64,000 nt of DNA, taken from Lysinibacillus sp. KCTC 33748 (GTDB lineage Bacteria; Bacillota; Bacilli; Bacillales_A; Planococcaceae). Positions 9,475 to 18,223 of the stretch are shown piece after piece. The translations under genes were made by a program, and so were the position numbers. The stretch is from positions 62,001 through 126,000 of the forward strand of contig NZ_MWSJ01000003.1 of NCBI RefSeq assembly GCF_002237755.1, written 5' to 3'. Position 1 is the first letter of the stretch; each line of letters opens with the position of its first letter. Under the pieces are notes generated by a model. It saw only the letters and a program-made list of their open reading frames with translations. It had not been told where the DNA came from and ran no database searches.

Positions 9475-10724
9475 GTTTTTTTAAACGTTTAAAAGATAAA
9501 TTGGTAGGCAACCCAGTCGAAGAAGAAAAAGTAAAAGAGATTACTGAAGAAGAAGTTGTTGAACAGAAGCAAGACGAAGCAACTGAGCCTGCTCAAATTG
9601 AAGCAACAATAGAGGAAGTTGAAAAAGTCGAGGAAGTTTCTGTAACAGAAAGCTCAATTGAAACAGAAATTCCTGAAGAAATTGACCAAGAACAACTTGA
9701 GCAACAAGAAGTACAAGAGGTCGCGCTAGTGGAAGAACCAGTAGAGGAGAAAAAGCCTTCTGCATGGTCTATTACACAAAAGTTCAAGGCTGGACTGGAA
9801 AAAACGCGTAATTCATTTACTTCAAAAGTGAATGATCTAGTTGCTCGTTATCGAAAAGTAGACGAAGATTTCTTTGAAGAATTAGAAGACTTATTATTAC
9901 AGGCGGACGTTGGCTTTGAAACAGTAATGGAGCTAATGGATAAATTACGCTTCGAGGTTCAGCGTAAAAATATTAAAGATACAAACGGAATTCAAACGAT
10001 TATTTCTGAAAAGCTTGTGGAAATTTATGAGCAAGGAGAAGAAGATTTAATCGAACTTAATATGCAACCTGAAGGGGAGCTTACTGTCATTTTATTCGTT
10101 GGGGTAAATGGTGTTGGGAAAACGACTACTATCGGTAAACTTGCCCATCGTCTAAAATCACAAGGTAAAACAGTTGTTTTAGCGGCAGGTGATACATTCC
10201 GTGCTGGTGCCATCGACCAATTACAAGTTTGGGGAGACCGTGTTGGCTGTGAAGTGATTAAACAATCGGAAGGCTCAGATCCAGCAGCGGTTATGTACGA
10301 TGCTATTCGTGCAGCGAAAAACCGTAAAGCAGATGTGTTGATTTGTGATACAGCAGGGCGCCTGCAAAATAAAGTGAACTTAATGAATGAGCTTGAGAAA
10401 GTTCATCGAGTAATCTCTCGAGAGATACCGAATGCTCCGCATGAAGTACTATTAGCATTAGATGCAACGACAGGTCAAAATGCACTTGTTCAAGCACAAA
10501 CATTTAAGGAAGCTACAAATGTAACAGGAATCGTTTTAACAAAGCTTGACGGCACTGCTAAAGGTGGTATTGTCCTTGCTATTCGAAATAAATTACACAT
10601 TCCTGTGAAGTTTGTAGGTCTTGGTGAAAAGATGGATGATTTACAACCATTCGATGCAGAACGCTATGTGTATGGTTTATTTGCGGATGGTTTAGATAAA
10701 GAATTACAAAATAATGAGGATTAA
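9471..10724 (+). CDS. ftsY: Signal recognition particle receptor FtsY
   Basis: FtsY is the SRP receptor GTPase that docks ribosome-Ffh complexes at the membrane. The 417 residues exceed the B. subtilis protein (329) because of a strongly acidic Glu/Val-rich N-terminal extension (about residues 15-95). It is followed by the NG domain with G1 [14 protein letters not shown] (G3) and [10 protein letters not shown] (G4). The 4-base overlap with smc couples the two genes. Downstream lies a long inverted repeat (10742-10869) and a new promoter for ylxM-ffh, so both SRP GTPases are neighbours but probably separately transcribed. Confidence 0.97.
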   Translation: MSFFKRLKDKLVGNPVEEEKVKEITEEEVVEQKQDEATEPAQIEATIEEVEKVEEVSVTESSIETEIPEEIDQEQLEQQEVQEVALVEEPVEEKKPSAWSITQKFKAGLEKTRNSFTSKVNDLVARYRKVDEDFFEELEDLLLQADVGFETVMELMDKLRFEVQRKNIKDTNGIQTIISEKLVEIYEQGEEDLIELNMQPEGELTVILFVGVNGVGKTTTIGKLAHRLKSQGKTVVLAAGDTFRAGAIDQLQVWGDRVGCEVIKQSEGSDPAAVMYDAIRAAKNRKADVLICDTAGRLQNKVNLMNELEKVHRVISREIPNAPHEVLLALDATTGQNALVQAQTFKEATNVTGIVLTKLDGTAKGGIVLAIRNKLHIPVKFVGLGEKMDDLQPFDAERYVYGLFADGLDKELQNNED

Positions 10725-10741
10725 CAAATAATTGTTAATTG

Positions 10742-10869
10742 AAGCGCTCGTCTGTGCAGGGGAATCGCGTTGTTTAAAAGGGAAATACTGGCTATAGGTG
10801 AAAAACGCCTAAAAAGCGGTTAATTAAGGCTTTTAGACAAGGAGATTACCTTGACACAGACGGGCGCTT
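10742..10869 (+). repeat. Long-range inverted repeat between ftsY and ylxM
   Basis: The 15-nt arms AAGCGCTCGTCTGTG (10742-10756) and CACAGACGGGCGCTT (10855-10869) are complementary apart from one G-T pair, with 98 bases between them. The right arm overlaps the -35 box and spacer of the ylxM promoter and is followed by a short T run. It may end the ftsY transcript or form a larger structured RNA. Confidence 0.7.
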
Positions 10870-10880
10870 TTCGATATGAT
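10851..10880 (+). promoter_or_regulatory. SigA-type promoter of ylxM-ffh
   Basis: Consensus TTGACA (10851-10856), 18-bp spacer and TATGAT (10875-10880), 33 bp before ylxM. Confidence 0.7.
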
Positions 10881-10913
10881 ACAAATGACTAATAACGGGA
10901 GGAGAAACATTCG

Positions 10914-11249
10914 ATGCTACTTGAAAAAACAACACGCATGAACTTTCTCTTCGACTTTTATCAAGCATTATTAACAGATAAGCAACGAAGTTATATGGAG
11001 CTATATTATTTAGATGATCACTCGCTTGGAGAAATCGCTGAATCGTATGGAGTTTCCCGCCAAGCTGTTTATGATAATATTCGTCGAACAGAAGCGATGC
11101 TTGAAGAATATGAAGAAAAACTATGTTTATTGGAAAAATTTCAACAACGTACACAAATGCTTGCGCAGCTTACAACAGGGATTACAGAACAAAGTATGAC
11201 AGGTGAAGAGCAGTTGGCGCTTATAGAACAGTTGAAAGAATGGGATTAG
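10914..11249 (+). CDS. ylxM: YlxM family putative DNA-binding protein (UPF0122)
   Basis: This 111-residue protein has a sigma-like helix-turn-helix ([21 protein letters not shown], with the residue run split here only for naming) around residues 38-60, and a helical C-terminus. The family sits immediately before ffh throughout Firmicutes and in streptococci is linked to SRP function; whether it regulates or assists SRP here is not shown by the sequence. Start ATG follows GGGAGGAG; the stop is 12 bases before ffh with the ffh ribosome site in between. Confidence 0.93.
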   Translation: MLLEKTTRMNFLFDFYQALLTDKQRSYMELYYLDDHSLGEIAESYGVSRQAVYDNIRRTEAMLEEYEEKLCLLEKFQQRTQMLAQLTTGITEQSMTGEEQLALIEQLKEWD

Positions 11250-11261
11250 GAGGCGAAAGCA

Positions 11262-12620
11262 ATGGCTTTTGAAGGATTAGCGGAACGACTCCAAGGAACG
11301 ATCCAAAAGATTAAAGGTAAAGGTAAAGTATCGGAACAAGACGTTAAAGAAATGATGCGAGAAGTCCGATTTGCTTTAATCGAGGCGGATGTTAACTTAA
11401 AAGTTGTCAAAGAATTCGTTAAAAAGGTCAGTGAACGTGCTGTCGGCGTGGATGTTATGCAAAGCTTAACGCCAGGTCAGCAAGTTATTAAAATCGTACA
11501 AGAGGAATTAACAGAATTAATGGGTGGCGAGCAAAGCCCAATCAAATTTAATACAAAGCCACCGACAGTTATTATGATGGTCGGCTTACAAGGTGCGGGG
11601 AAAACGACTACTACTGGTAAATTGGCAAATGTGTTACGTAAAAAATATAATCGTAAGCCATTGCTAGTTGCTGCTGACGTTTATCGTCCAGCGGCTGTTC
11701 AACAGCTACAAACATTAGGAAAGCAGTTATCCCTACCTGTTTTTGCGTTAGGAACTGATGTATCTCCAGTAGAAATCGCACGACAGGCAATTGAGTTGGC
11801 CAAAGAAGAACATCATGATGTTGTGATAATCGATACAGCAGGGCGCTTGCATATTGATGAAGAATTAATGCAAGAGTTAAAAGATATTCGTGCGTTAAAA
11901 GAGCCGGATGAAGTGTTCCTAGTTGTAGATGCTATGACAGGTCAGGATGCTGTAAACGTGGCAGAAAGTTTTAATGAAGCAATCGGTATTACAGGGGTTG
12001 TTTTAACAAAGCTTGATGGTGATACACGTGGTGGTGCGGCGTTATCAATTCGTTCCGTTTCGCAGAAGCCGATTAAGTTTGTCGGTATGGGTGAGAAGAT
12101 GGATGCGCTAGAACCTTTCCATCCAGAGCGTATGGCGTCTCGTATATTAGGTATGGGTGACGTTTTATCGCTTATAGAAAAGGCTCAGGCAAATGTTGAT
12201 GAAGCTAAGGCTAAAGAACTAGAGGAAAAATTTAAAACTCAGAGCTTTACATTCGATGATTTTGTTGAGCAATTGCAGCAAGTAAAGAAAATGGGTCCAC
12301 TTGAGGATATTTTAAAAATGTTACCAGGTGCCGGCAAAATCAAAGGTTTAGACAATGTTAAAGTTGATGATAAGCAAATGGGCCGCGTAGAAGCGATTAT
12401 TTATTCGATGACACCTGCTGAAAAGACGAATCCGGAAATCATTAACGGTAGCCGTAAAAAGCGCATAGCGAAGGGTTCTGGGACATCAATTCAAGAAGTA
12501 AATCGTTTAATAAAGCAATTTGATGAAATGAAAAAAATGATGAAGCAAATGACAGGCATGGCAAGTGGCAAAGGAAAGAAAAAGATGAAACTACCAGGCT
12601 TTGATTCATTGTTTAAATAA
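11262..12620 (+). CDS. ffh: Signal recognition particle protein Ffh
   Basis: Ffh (SRP54) binds signal sequences and SRP RNA and delivers nascent membrane proteins to FtsY. The 452 residues comprise N and G domains with GLQGAGKTTTT-type G1 near residue 107, DTAGR and TKLDGDTRGG, then the methionine-rich M domain (residues about 300-452) with KKMMKQMTGMAS near the end. The start ATG follows AGGAGG. It is co-transcribed with ylxM. No convincing terminator precedes the rpsP promoter. Confidence 0.98.
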   Translation: MAFEGLAERLQGTIQKIKGKGKVSEQDVKEMMREVRFALIEADVNLKVVKEFVKKVSERAVGVDVMQSLTPGQQVIKIVQEELTELMGGEQSPIKFNTKPPTVIMMVGLQGAGKTTTTGKLANVLRKKYNRKPLLVAADVYRPAAVQQLQTLGKQLSLPVFALGTDVSPVEIARQAIELAKEEHHDVVIIDTAGRLHIDEELMQELKDIRALKEPDEVFLVVDAMTGQDAVNVAESFNEAIGITGVVLTKLDGDTRGGAALSIRSVSQKPIKFVGMGEKMDALEPFHPERMASRILGMGDVLSLIEKAQANVDEAKAKELEEKFKTQSFTFDDFVEQLQQVKKMGPLEDILKMLPGAGKIKGLDNVKVDDKQMGRVEAIIYSMTPAEKTNPEIINGSRKKRIAKGSGTSIQEVNRLIKQFDEMKKMMKQMTGMASGKGKKKMKLPGFDSLFK

Positions 12621-12647
12621 TAATTTTTAGGTGTTAAGAAAAAACAC

Positions 12648-12676
12648 TTTACAAACAACCTAAACATTGATAATAT
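12648..12676 (+). promoter_or_regulatory. SigA-type promoter of rpsP-khpA
   Basis: TTTACA (12648-12653), 17-bp spacer and TAATAT (12671-12676), 38 bp before rpsP. Confidence 0.65.
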
Positions 12677-12714
12677 ACTATCTTGTGTGAAACTTATTCG
12701 GAGGTGCTATTAAA

Positions 12715-12987
12715 ATGGCAGTTAAAATTCGCTTAAAACGTATGGGAGCTAAAAAATCTCCTTTCTATCGTATCGTAGTTGCAGACGCTCGTTCACCACG
12801 TGACGGTCGTTCAATCGAAACAGTTGGTACTTACAACCCACTAACTCAACCAGCTACTGTAAACATCGATGAAGAGAAAGCTCTTAAATGGTTAACTGAC
12901 GGTGCAAAACCATCAGATACAGTGCGTAACTTGTTCTCAGAACAAGGAATCATGGAAAAATTCCATAACCAAAAATTCAGTAAATAA
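12715..12987 (+). CDS. rpsP: 30S ribosomal protein S16
   Basis: S16 is an assembly protein of the 30S subunit. The 90 residues and the opening [20 protein letters not shown] are characteristic. The gene follows a strong GGAGGTG ribosome site and uses the biased codon set of highly expressed genes (CGT, AAC, GTT/GTA). It is followed after 15 bases by khpA; the rimM-trmD pair, often contiguous in other Firmicutes, is separated here by a terminator. Confidence 0.98.
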   Translation: MAVKIRLKRMGAKKSPFYRIVVADARSPRDGRSIETVGTYNPLTQPATVNIDEEKALKWLTDGAKPSDTVRNLFSEQGIMEKFHNQKFSK

Positions 12988-13002
12988 TCGGGGGCGACGT
13001 CT

Positions 13003-13236
13003 TTGAAGCAGCTGATTGAAGCAATCGTTTTACCGTTAGTCGATTATCCAGAAGAAGTTCGTATTGAGACGGATGAAAATGCAAATCGAATTGTTTATAA
13101 ACTTTTTGTTCATCCAGAGGATCGAGGGAAAGTCATAGGCAAGCAAGGGCGAGTAGCGAAAGCAATTCGTACAATTGTTTATTCAGCGGCGGGTAGTCAC
13201 CATCAAAAAAAGACCTACGTCGATATATTGGATTGA
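13003..13236 (+). CDS. khpA: KH-domain RNA-binding protein KhpA (YlqC)
   Basis: KhpA is a small single-KH-domain RNA-binding protein that works with KhpB/Jag in Gram-positive bacteria and affects cell-wall growth. The 77 residues contain the KH signature GKVIGKQGRVAKAIRTIV. The start is TTG at 13003, giving the N-terminus MKQLIEAIVLPLVDYPEEV that fits the family; a GGGGG stretch upstream is the likely ribosome site. The gene follows rpsP in the usual order. Confidence 0.93.
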   Translation: MKQLIEAIVLPLVDYPEEVRIETDENANRIVYKLFVHPEDRGKVIGKQGRVAKAIRTIVYSAAGSHHQKKTYVDILD

Positions 13237-13355
13237 TAGAAAAGATTTTCACGCTCTTTTACATGCAACAAGCACTGGAGAGTCCTGATAGGTATGTTTA
13301 CATGCACTTAGGAATTCGAAGTGGCTTTGAGGTAAAGCGGAAAATCTGGACTACA

Positions 13356-13388
13356 AAGGAAGGAGCTTGCCGGTTCCTTCCTTTTTTC
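13356..13388 (+). terminator. Terminator after rpsP-khpA
   Basis: AAGGAAGGA (13356-13364) pairs perfectly with TCCTTCCTT (13375-13383), and the T run extends to 13387. Confidence 0.92.
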
Positions 13389-13552
13389 ATTATCATCATT
13401 ACTTTGAGAAGTAATTGAACATAATGACATTAAGGGACTTCTTAGCTATAACATCGTCCGCCAAAAGTTAATCTGCTACTTTAGGTGAAAGTGAGAGAAG
13501 GTTACTTTTGTTCTGGCTAGCTAGTAGCTTGACGGGGATAGGCATGTTTAGC

Positions 13553-13590
13553 AATTGTGTACTGTGCGAAAGAGAAGTGACAGCACAATT
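13553..13590 (+). promoter_or_regulatory. Hairpin in the rimM 5' leader
   Basis: AATTGTG and CTGT (13553-13565) pair with ACAG and CACAATT (13580-13590), giving an 11-bp stem with a 2-base bulge and a 14-base loop. It ends 20 bases before the rimM ribosome site GAGGTGAG and lacks a T run, so it is a leader structure rather than a terminator. Confidence 0.5.
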
Positions 13591-13625
13591 ATGTCAAGGC
13601 GAAATTCATACGAGGTGAGATTTGA

Positions 13626-14141
13626 ATGGAATGGTTTAATGTAGGTCGTATTGTCAATACACACGGTATTCGCGGTGAGGTGCGTGTGTTATCAACAACA
13701 GACTTTGAAGATGAGCGCTTCGCAGTAGGAAATAAGCTTGCGGCGTTTAAAAAAGACGATAAAAAGCCAACATGGGTAACGATTGAATCAATGCGTCGTC
13801 ATAAAAACTTCATTTTATTAACTTTTGAAGGCATGAACAACATTAACATTGTTGAAACTTTTAAAGAAGGAATGCTTAAAATTACGAAGGATCAAATGAC
13901 AGATGATTTATTAAAGGAAAATGAATATTTCTTCCATGAAATAATTGGCTGTACAATTGTATCTGAAGAAGGCGAAACGATCGGAGTAGTAGCCGATATT
14001 CTTCAAACAGGAGCAAATGATGTATGGGTAGTCAAGGGTAATAAAAAAGAGCATTACATCCCATATATCGAAGACATCGTCAAGGAAATTGATGTGGATG
14101 AGAAGAAAATTGTGATCCATGTAATGGAAGGCTTGTTATGA
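13626..14141 (+). CDS. rimM: Ribosome maturation factor RimM
   Basis: RimM assists 30S assembly, binding S19 and helping 16S rRNA 3' domain maturation. The 171 residues start [21 protein letters not shown], typical of the family, with the beta-barrel N-domain (1-90) and PRC-barrel C-domain (95-171). The start follows GAGGTGAG by 7 bases. The end overlaps trmD by 4 bases, the conserved rimM-trmD coupling. Confidence 0.96.
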   Translation: MEWFNVGRIVNTHGIRGEVRVLSTTDFEDERFAVGNKLAAFKKDDKKPTWVTIESMRRHKNFILLTFEGMNNINIVETFKEGMLKITKDQMTDDLLKENEYFFHEIIGCTIVSEEGETIGVVADILQTGANDVWVVKGNKKEHYIPYIEDIVKEIDVDEKKIVIHVMEGLL

Positions 14142-14878
14142 TGAATATCAATGTGTTAAGTCTATTTCCTGATATGTTTACAGGCGTTTTTGGTGCATCC
14201 ATGTTAAAGAAAGCACAGGAAAAAGGTGCTGTAAAGCTAGAAGTAACTGATATCCGTGGGTTTTCGGGTAACAAGCATAATCAAGTAGATGATTATCCGT
14301 ATGGCGGTGGTGCGGGCATGGTATTAAAACCAGAGCCGATGTTTAGCGCTGTCGAGTCTATTACAGAAGGAAGAAATCCTCGTATCATTTTGATGTGTCC
14401 ACAAGGTGAGCGTTTTACTCAAAAAAAGGCAGAAGAGCTAGCGCAAGAACAAGAACTAGTATTTTTATGTGGTCATTATGAAGGTTATGATGAACGCATT
14501 CGCCAACATCTTGTTACAGACGAGATTTCAATTGGAGATTTCGTATTAACTGGTGGCGAACTAGGGGCTATGACGGTTATAGATAGCGTTGTACGACTTC
14601 TACCGGGGGTTTTAGGACAAGAGGATTCCCACATACAAGATTCGTTCTCAACAGGCCTTCTAGAGCACCCACATTATACACGACCTGCTGATTTTCGCGG
14701 AATGAAAGTCCCTGATATTTTACTATCAGGCAATCATGCGAAGATTGAGCAATGGCGTGAAGAAGAATCTTTGAAAAGAACGTTCGAACGTCGTCCGGAT
14801 TTACTCGAGAATTATCCGTTAACAGATAAGCAAAAATTGTATTTAGAAAAACTTAAAAACAATAATAAAGATGCTTGA
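14138..14878 (+). CDS. trmD: tRNA (guanine-N1)-methyltransferase TrmD
   Basis: TrmD makes m1G37 in tRNAs from S-adenosylmethionine and prevents +1 frameshifting. The 246 residues show [10 protein letters not shown] at the start, [23 protein letters not shown] and the SPOUT knot segment [15 protein letters not shown]. Two ATG codons (14138, 14141) are possible; the first overlaps rimM. The promoter of rplS overlaps its stop codon. Confidence 0.97.
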   Translation: MMNINVLSLFPDMFTGVFGASMLKKAQEKGAVKLEVTDIRGFSGNKHNQVDDYPYGGGAGMVLKPEPMFSAVESITEGRNPRIILMCPQGERFTQKKAEELAQEQELVFLCGHYEGYDERIRQHLVTDEISIGDFVLTGGELGAMTVIDSVVRLLPGVLGQEDSHIQDSFSTGLLEHPHYTRPADFRGMKVPDILLSGNHAKIEQWREEESLKRTFERRPDLLENYPLTDKQKLYLEKLKNNNKDA

Positions 14879-14903
14879 TTGCTATCTATATTTATGATAA
14901 CAT
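14875..14903 (+). promoter_or_regulatory. SigA-type promoter of rplS
   Basis: TTGATT (14875-14880), overlapping the trmD stop codon, 17-bp spacer and TAACAT (14898-14903). Confidence 0.6.
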
Positions 14904-14904
14904 C

Positions 14905-14990
14905 TAATCTGTACTTCTATGTGGAGTACTGAATTACGGTGTTCCGCTGTGGCATAGATTGCGTGCAAGAGCATCTGTCTAAGGAGAGAA
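14905..14990 (+). ncRNA. Probable L19 leader (autoregulatory r-protein leader)
   Basis: The rplS leader can fold with TCTATG (14916-14921) pairing with CATAGA (14953-14958) around an inner CGG-TGTT-CCG hairpin (14937-14946). GC and GCATCT elements follow before the AAGGAGAG ribosome site. Its place and the ACGGTGTTCCGCTG stretch agree with my memory of the Firmicute L19 leader family; a covariance-model search would decide. Confidence 0.6.
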
Positions 14991-14994
14991 AACA

Positions 14995-15339
14995 ATGTCA
15001 AACATTATTACAGAAATTACTAAAGCTCAGCTTCGCACGGATCTACCATCTTTCCGTCCAGGTGATACTGTTAAGGTACACGTGAAAGTAGTAGAGGGTA
15101 CACGTGAACGTGTCCAAGTATACGAAGGTGTAGTAATTAAACGTCGTGGTGGCGGTATTAGCGAAACTTTCACAGTTCGTAAAATTTCTTATGGTGTAGG
15201 TGTTGAACGTACATTCCCTGTACACACACCAAAAATCGCTAACTTAGAAGTTGTACGTCGTGGTAAAGTACGTCGTGCTAAACTTTACTACCTACGTAAC
15301 CTACGTGGTAAAGCTGCTCGTATTAAAGAAATTCGATAA
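14995..15339 (+). CDS. rplS: 50S ribosomal protein L19
   Basis: L19 lies at the 30S-50S interface. The 114 residues include [16 protein letters not shown] and the basic tail [21 protein letters not shown]. It uses highly-expressed-gene codons. It has its own promoter and a structured leader, and ends in a strong terminator, so it is a monocistronic unit. Confidence 0.98.
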   Translation: MSNIITEITKAQLRTDLPSFRPGDTVKVHVKVVEGTRERVQVYEGVVIKRRGGGISETFTVRKISYGVGVERTFPVHTPKIANLEVVRRGKVRRAKLYYLRNLRGKAARIKEIR

Positions 15340-15354
15340 TTATGACTTAAAAGT

Positions 15355-15387
15355 GAGGGGCTTGTACAACAAGCCCCTTTTCTTTTT
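15355..15387 (+). terminator. rplS terminator
   Basis: GGGGCTTGT (15357-15365) and ACAAGCCCC (15369-15377) form a 9-bp stem with a 3-base loop, followed by TTTTCTTTTT. Confidence 0.95.
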
Positions 15388-15445
15388 GCTTGTCATCTTA
15401 AATAGCTATCAACTAAAATGAGGTTAGACAAGGGGGCAATTCTCG

Positions 15446-16015
15446 ATGGAAAAACAGGTTAAGGAAAAGAATGAGCTATGGGAATGGACTAAGGCACTTC
15501 TAATTGCATTTGCGATTGCAGCGATTATTCGTTATTTTTTATTTACACCTATTGCAGTAGATGGAGAGTCCATGATGCCAACCCTTGAAGATGGCGATCG
15601 TATGATTGTGAATAAAATTGGTTATAAAATAGGTGAACCAAAACGCTTTGATATTGTTGTATTCCACGCTCCTGAAAAGAAGAACTATATTAAACGTGTT
15701 ATTGGGCTACCAGGAGATACTTTGGAATATAAAAATGATCAATTATACATTAACGGCGAACCGATAGACGAACCTTATTTAGATGCTTACAAATCAGAAA
15801 TTACAGAAGGTACTTTAACAGAGGATTTTAAGTTAAACGACATTGATGTAAACCTAAAAGGAGATGTAATTCCAGAAGGTTATGTTTTCGTTATGGGAGA
15901 TAATCGTCGATACAGTAAGGATAGTCGTCATATAGGACTTGTCGATCAGAAAGAGATTATTGGTAATACAAGTCTTATTTTCTGGCCGTTTAGTGATATT
16001 AAAATTGTAAAGTAA
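15446..16015 (+). CDS. lepB: Type I signal peptidase (SipS/LepB family)
   Basis: This membrane serine protease removes signal peptides of secreted proteins. The 189-residue Gram-positive type has one N-terminal membrane segment (about 15-33, ALLIAFAIAAIIRYFLF). The nucleophile is Ser42 in GESMMPTL, the general base Lys83 in YIKRVIGLPGD, and the box MGDNRRYSKDSRHIG lies near the C-terminus. The start follows AGGGGGC. It stands alone between two terminators. Bacilli often carry several Sip paralogues, so the exact paralogue name is uncertain. Confidence 0.95.
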   Translation: MEKQVKEKNELWEWTKALLIAFAIAAIIRYFLFTPIAVDGESMMPTLEDGDRMIVNKIGYKIGEPKRFDIVVFHAPEKKNYIKRVIGLPGDTLEYKNDQLYINGEPIDEPYLDAYKSEITEGTLTEDFKLNDIDVNLKGDVIPEGYVFVMGDNRRYSKDSRHIGLVDQKEIIGNTSLIFWPFSDIKIVK

Positions 16016-16021
16016 TTCTTG

Positions 16022-16052
16022 AAAGGGAGGGCTAAGTACTCCCTTTTTCTTT
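16022..16052 (+). terminator. Terminator after lepB
   Basis: AAAGGGAG (16022-16029) pairs with CTCCCTTT (16039-16046), followed by more T. Confidence 0.85.
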
Positions 16053-16071
16053 TAGTTTAGGAGGTATAGAT

Positions 16072-16947
16072 ATGACTATACAATGGTTTCCAGGGCATAT
16101 GGCAAAGGCCCGCAGAGAAGTAACAGAAAAATTAAAGCTCGTTGATATTATTTTTGAATTAATAGATGCACGTTTACCTCTATCTTCCCGAAATCCGATG
16201 ATAGACGAAGTGATCAATCAAAAACCACGTCTTCTTATTTTAAATAAATCAGATATGGCAGATGAGCATGAAACACGTAAGTGGGTAGAGTACTTTGCGC
16301 AACGTGGTCATAAGGCGGTAGCAATTAATTCTCTTGAAGGCAAAGGGTTACAGCAGGTGACAAAGGCTGCTCAAGAAATATTGAAAGAAAAATTTGACCG
16401 TATGAAGTCACGTGGCATGAAGCCGAGAGCTATTCGCGCAATGATTGTTGGAATTCCTAACGTAGGGAAATCGACGCTAATTAATCGTCTTGCAAAGAAA
16501 AATATAGCCAAAACAGGTAATACGCCTGGGGTAACTAAGGCTCAGCAATGGATAAAGGTTGGGAAGGAGCTTGAATTACTCGATACGCCAGGTATTTTAT
16601 GGCCGAAATTTGAAGATCAAGAAGTAGGCTACAAATTAGCCTTAACAGGTGCTATAAAGGATACGATAACGAATATGGAGGATTTAGCAGTATATGGACT
16701 ACGCTTTTTATCCGTTCATTATCCAGCACGAATGGAAGAGCGCTATGGCTTCCAGTTTGTACATGAAGATTTAGTTGAGACTTTCGACCATATCGGTAAA
16801 CTTCGTCGTGTGTTCGGTCCTGGTGGAGAAATCGATTATGATCAAGTAGCTCAACTAATCGTTCGAGATATTCGTGGTCAACAATTAGGCAAACTAACAT
16901 TTGACTTTGTTCACGAACAACTTGAAAAAGAAACAGAGCAGCAATAA
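16072..16947 (+). CDS. rbgA: Ribosome biogenesis GTPase RbgA (YlqF)
   Basis: RbgA is a circularly permuted GTPase needed for late 50S assembly. The order of motifs in its 291 residues shows the permutation: NKSD (G4) near residue 61 comes before GIPNVGKST (G1) near 128 and DTPG (G3) near 173. The opening [16 protein letters not shown] is the family hallmark. The start follows AGGAGGT. A strong terminator follows, giving a single-gene unit. Confidence 0.97.
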   Translation: MTIQWFPGHMAKARREVTEKLKLVDIIFELIDARLPLSSRNPMIDEVINQKPRLLILNKSDMADEHETRKWVEYFAQRGHKAVAINSLEGKGLQQVTKAAQEILKEKFDRMKSRGMKPRAIRAMIVGIPNVGKSTLINRLAKKNIAKTGNTPGVTKAQQWIKVGKELELLDTPGILWPKFEDQEVGYKLALTGAIKDTITNMEDLAVYGLRFLSVHYPARMEERYGFQFVHEDLVETFDHIGKLRRVFGPGGEIDYDQVAQLIVRDIRGQQLGKLTFDFVHEQLEKETEQQ

Positions 16948-16948
16948 A

Positions 16949-16997
16949 GAAAACTGTCATACTCACGTCATAAATCGTGAGCGTGACAGTTTTTCTT
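16949..16997 (+). terminator. Terminator after rbgA
   Basis: AAACTGTCA and CTCACG pair with CGTGAG and TGACAGTTT with a small internal bulge; a T run follows. Confidence 0.93.
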
Positions 16998-17195
16998 TTA
17001 GGAATACTTCTTCTTGCCGATAAATGATATAGAGCGTGAAAAAGAAGTTATAATTATTTTGGGATTAGCGTCCTTCTGAAATGAATGTGCATTCAAGTAC
17101 ATATTGTGGAACACGCCAAAATGTTTAGACGAGCCCTTAGCCCGAAAGAAATAAGATTAACGTTTAACTGTAAGAACCAAAAAGGGAGTAAATAG

Positions 17196-17954
17196 ATGAA
17201 AACGATTAAAGAAATTACAGCAGCTTTGAAGGAAGCGGAGGAATGGCAAGACTGGATGTCCGGTGTAGAGACAGACGAGCGTGCCGGTGTGCAAAAGGCT
17301 TGGCTAAGCTGGAAAAAGCGTCAAGATAAAAAACAACAGCTACTACAGGAACATCAAGCAAAGGTCGATTTCGATCAAAGCTACGGAGGAGAAGATGCCT
17401 TCATTGCAGGGGTAGATGAAGCAGGACGTGGACCGTTGGCAGGACCAGTAGTAACAGCTGCTGTTATTTTACCTGCAAACTGTGAAGCGCTAGTCGGATT
17501 AAATGATTCAAAGCAATTATCAAAAGATAAACGCAGTGCCTATGCTGCTTTAATAAAGGAGCATGCATTAAGTTATTTTATCCATTTCCAATCAGCGCAA
17601 CAAATTGATGAATTAAATATTTACGAAGCGACGAAGCAATCGATGAAGACAAGCGTAGAATCGTTATCTATGAAACCTAATTATGTGCTAGTAGATGCTA
17701 TGACGCTACCAATTTCTATTCCGCAGGATTCAATCATTAAAGGAGATGCGAAAAGCTTAGCTATTGCAGCAGCGTCGATATTGGCAAAAACGGCTCGAGA
17801 TGATTATATGGATCAACTGGATGAGGATTTCCCTATGTATGGTTTTGCTCAGCATGCGGGGTATGGGACAAAGCAGCATTTAATAGCACTGGAAGAATAC
17901 GGTCCGACTATTCATCATCGCAAATCATTTGAGCCAATTAAGTCAATGCTTTAA
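17196..17954 (+). CDS. rnhB: Ribonuclease HII
   Basis: RNase HII incises DNA at single ribonucleotides. The 252 residues have an N-terminal extension (1-67) typical of the Bacillus enzyme. The catalytic core contains GVDEAGRGPLAGPVV (first Asp-Glu pair), the Asp of LVDAMTLP, and DDYMD; this is the DEDD active site. The start follows AAAGGGAG. Its stop codon TAA lies inside CTTTAACTTCTTTCAGC, the left end of repeat copy B, so the repeat may supply the stop. Confidence 0.96.
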   Translation: MKTIKEITAALKEAEEWQDWMSGVETDERAGVQKAWLSWKKRQDKKQQLLQEHQAKVDFDQSYGGEDAFIAGVDEAGRGPLAGPVVTAAVILPANCEALVGLNDSKQLSKDKRSAYAALIKEHALSYFIHFQSAQQIDELNIYEATKQSMKTSVESLSMKPNYVLVDAMTLPISIPQDSIIKGDAKSLAIAAASILAKTARDDYMDQLDEDFPMYGFAQHAGYGTKQHLIALEEYGPTIHHRKSFEPIKSML

Positions 17955-18186
17955 CTTCTTTCAGCAGATGTCCAAACATTCGCTAAAGTAGAGGAACTCA
18001 GTCTAAGAACGCCACGTCCTGTGGCATTACCGAAATGACCGACATCGTGTCGGCCCTCGTGTTGTTGCTGTCGTGCGCTGTCGCACAGACAAAAACATGT
18101 TGCTGACGCTGCGCTTTCGCACAAAAAACATCTGCAGGCCTAAGCACAAAGCCAATTCCGAACGCAATTATGCCGAGGCATAATTG
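17949..18186 (+). repeat. Modular intergenic repeat, copy B (two tandem 35-bp modules)
   Basis: It starts with CTTTAACTTCTTTCAGC (shared with copy C), contains the core 17992-18055 shared with copy A, and then a 73-nt insertion (18062-18134) absent from copy A. The insertion holds two units beginning GTTGCTG at 18064 and 18099, exactly 35 bp apart. The right end is a perfect 10-bp-stem hairpin (18165-18186) around TGCCGAGGCA. No coding capacity. Confidence 0.88.
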
Positions 18187-18223
18187 ATAGTATTTTAAAA
18201 ACATAATAGCATTCAGAAAAAGG

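Larger units (their letters stand above)
13237..13625 (+). other. khpA-rimM intergenic region (389 bp)
   Basis: It contains a terminator at 13356-13388 and, just before rimM, a hairpin at 13553-13590. A 61-codon frame at the start (13233-13418) lacks a ribosome site and reads through the terminator, so I do not count it. A promoter for rimM must lie in 13390-13550, but I see no clean SigA pair; TGACAT (13425 region) with TATAAC is the best weak candidate. Confidence 0.5.

Noticed and set aside
10742..10869. Inverted repeat after ftsY as the SRP RNA gene
   Set aside because: No recognisable SRP RNA GNRA-loop domain or scRNA sequence; in Bacillus that gene lies elsewhere.
13233..13418. 61-codon frame after khpA
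   Set aside because: It overlaps the khpA stop, has no ribosome site and runs through a clear terminator.
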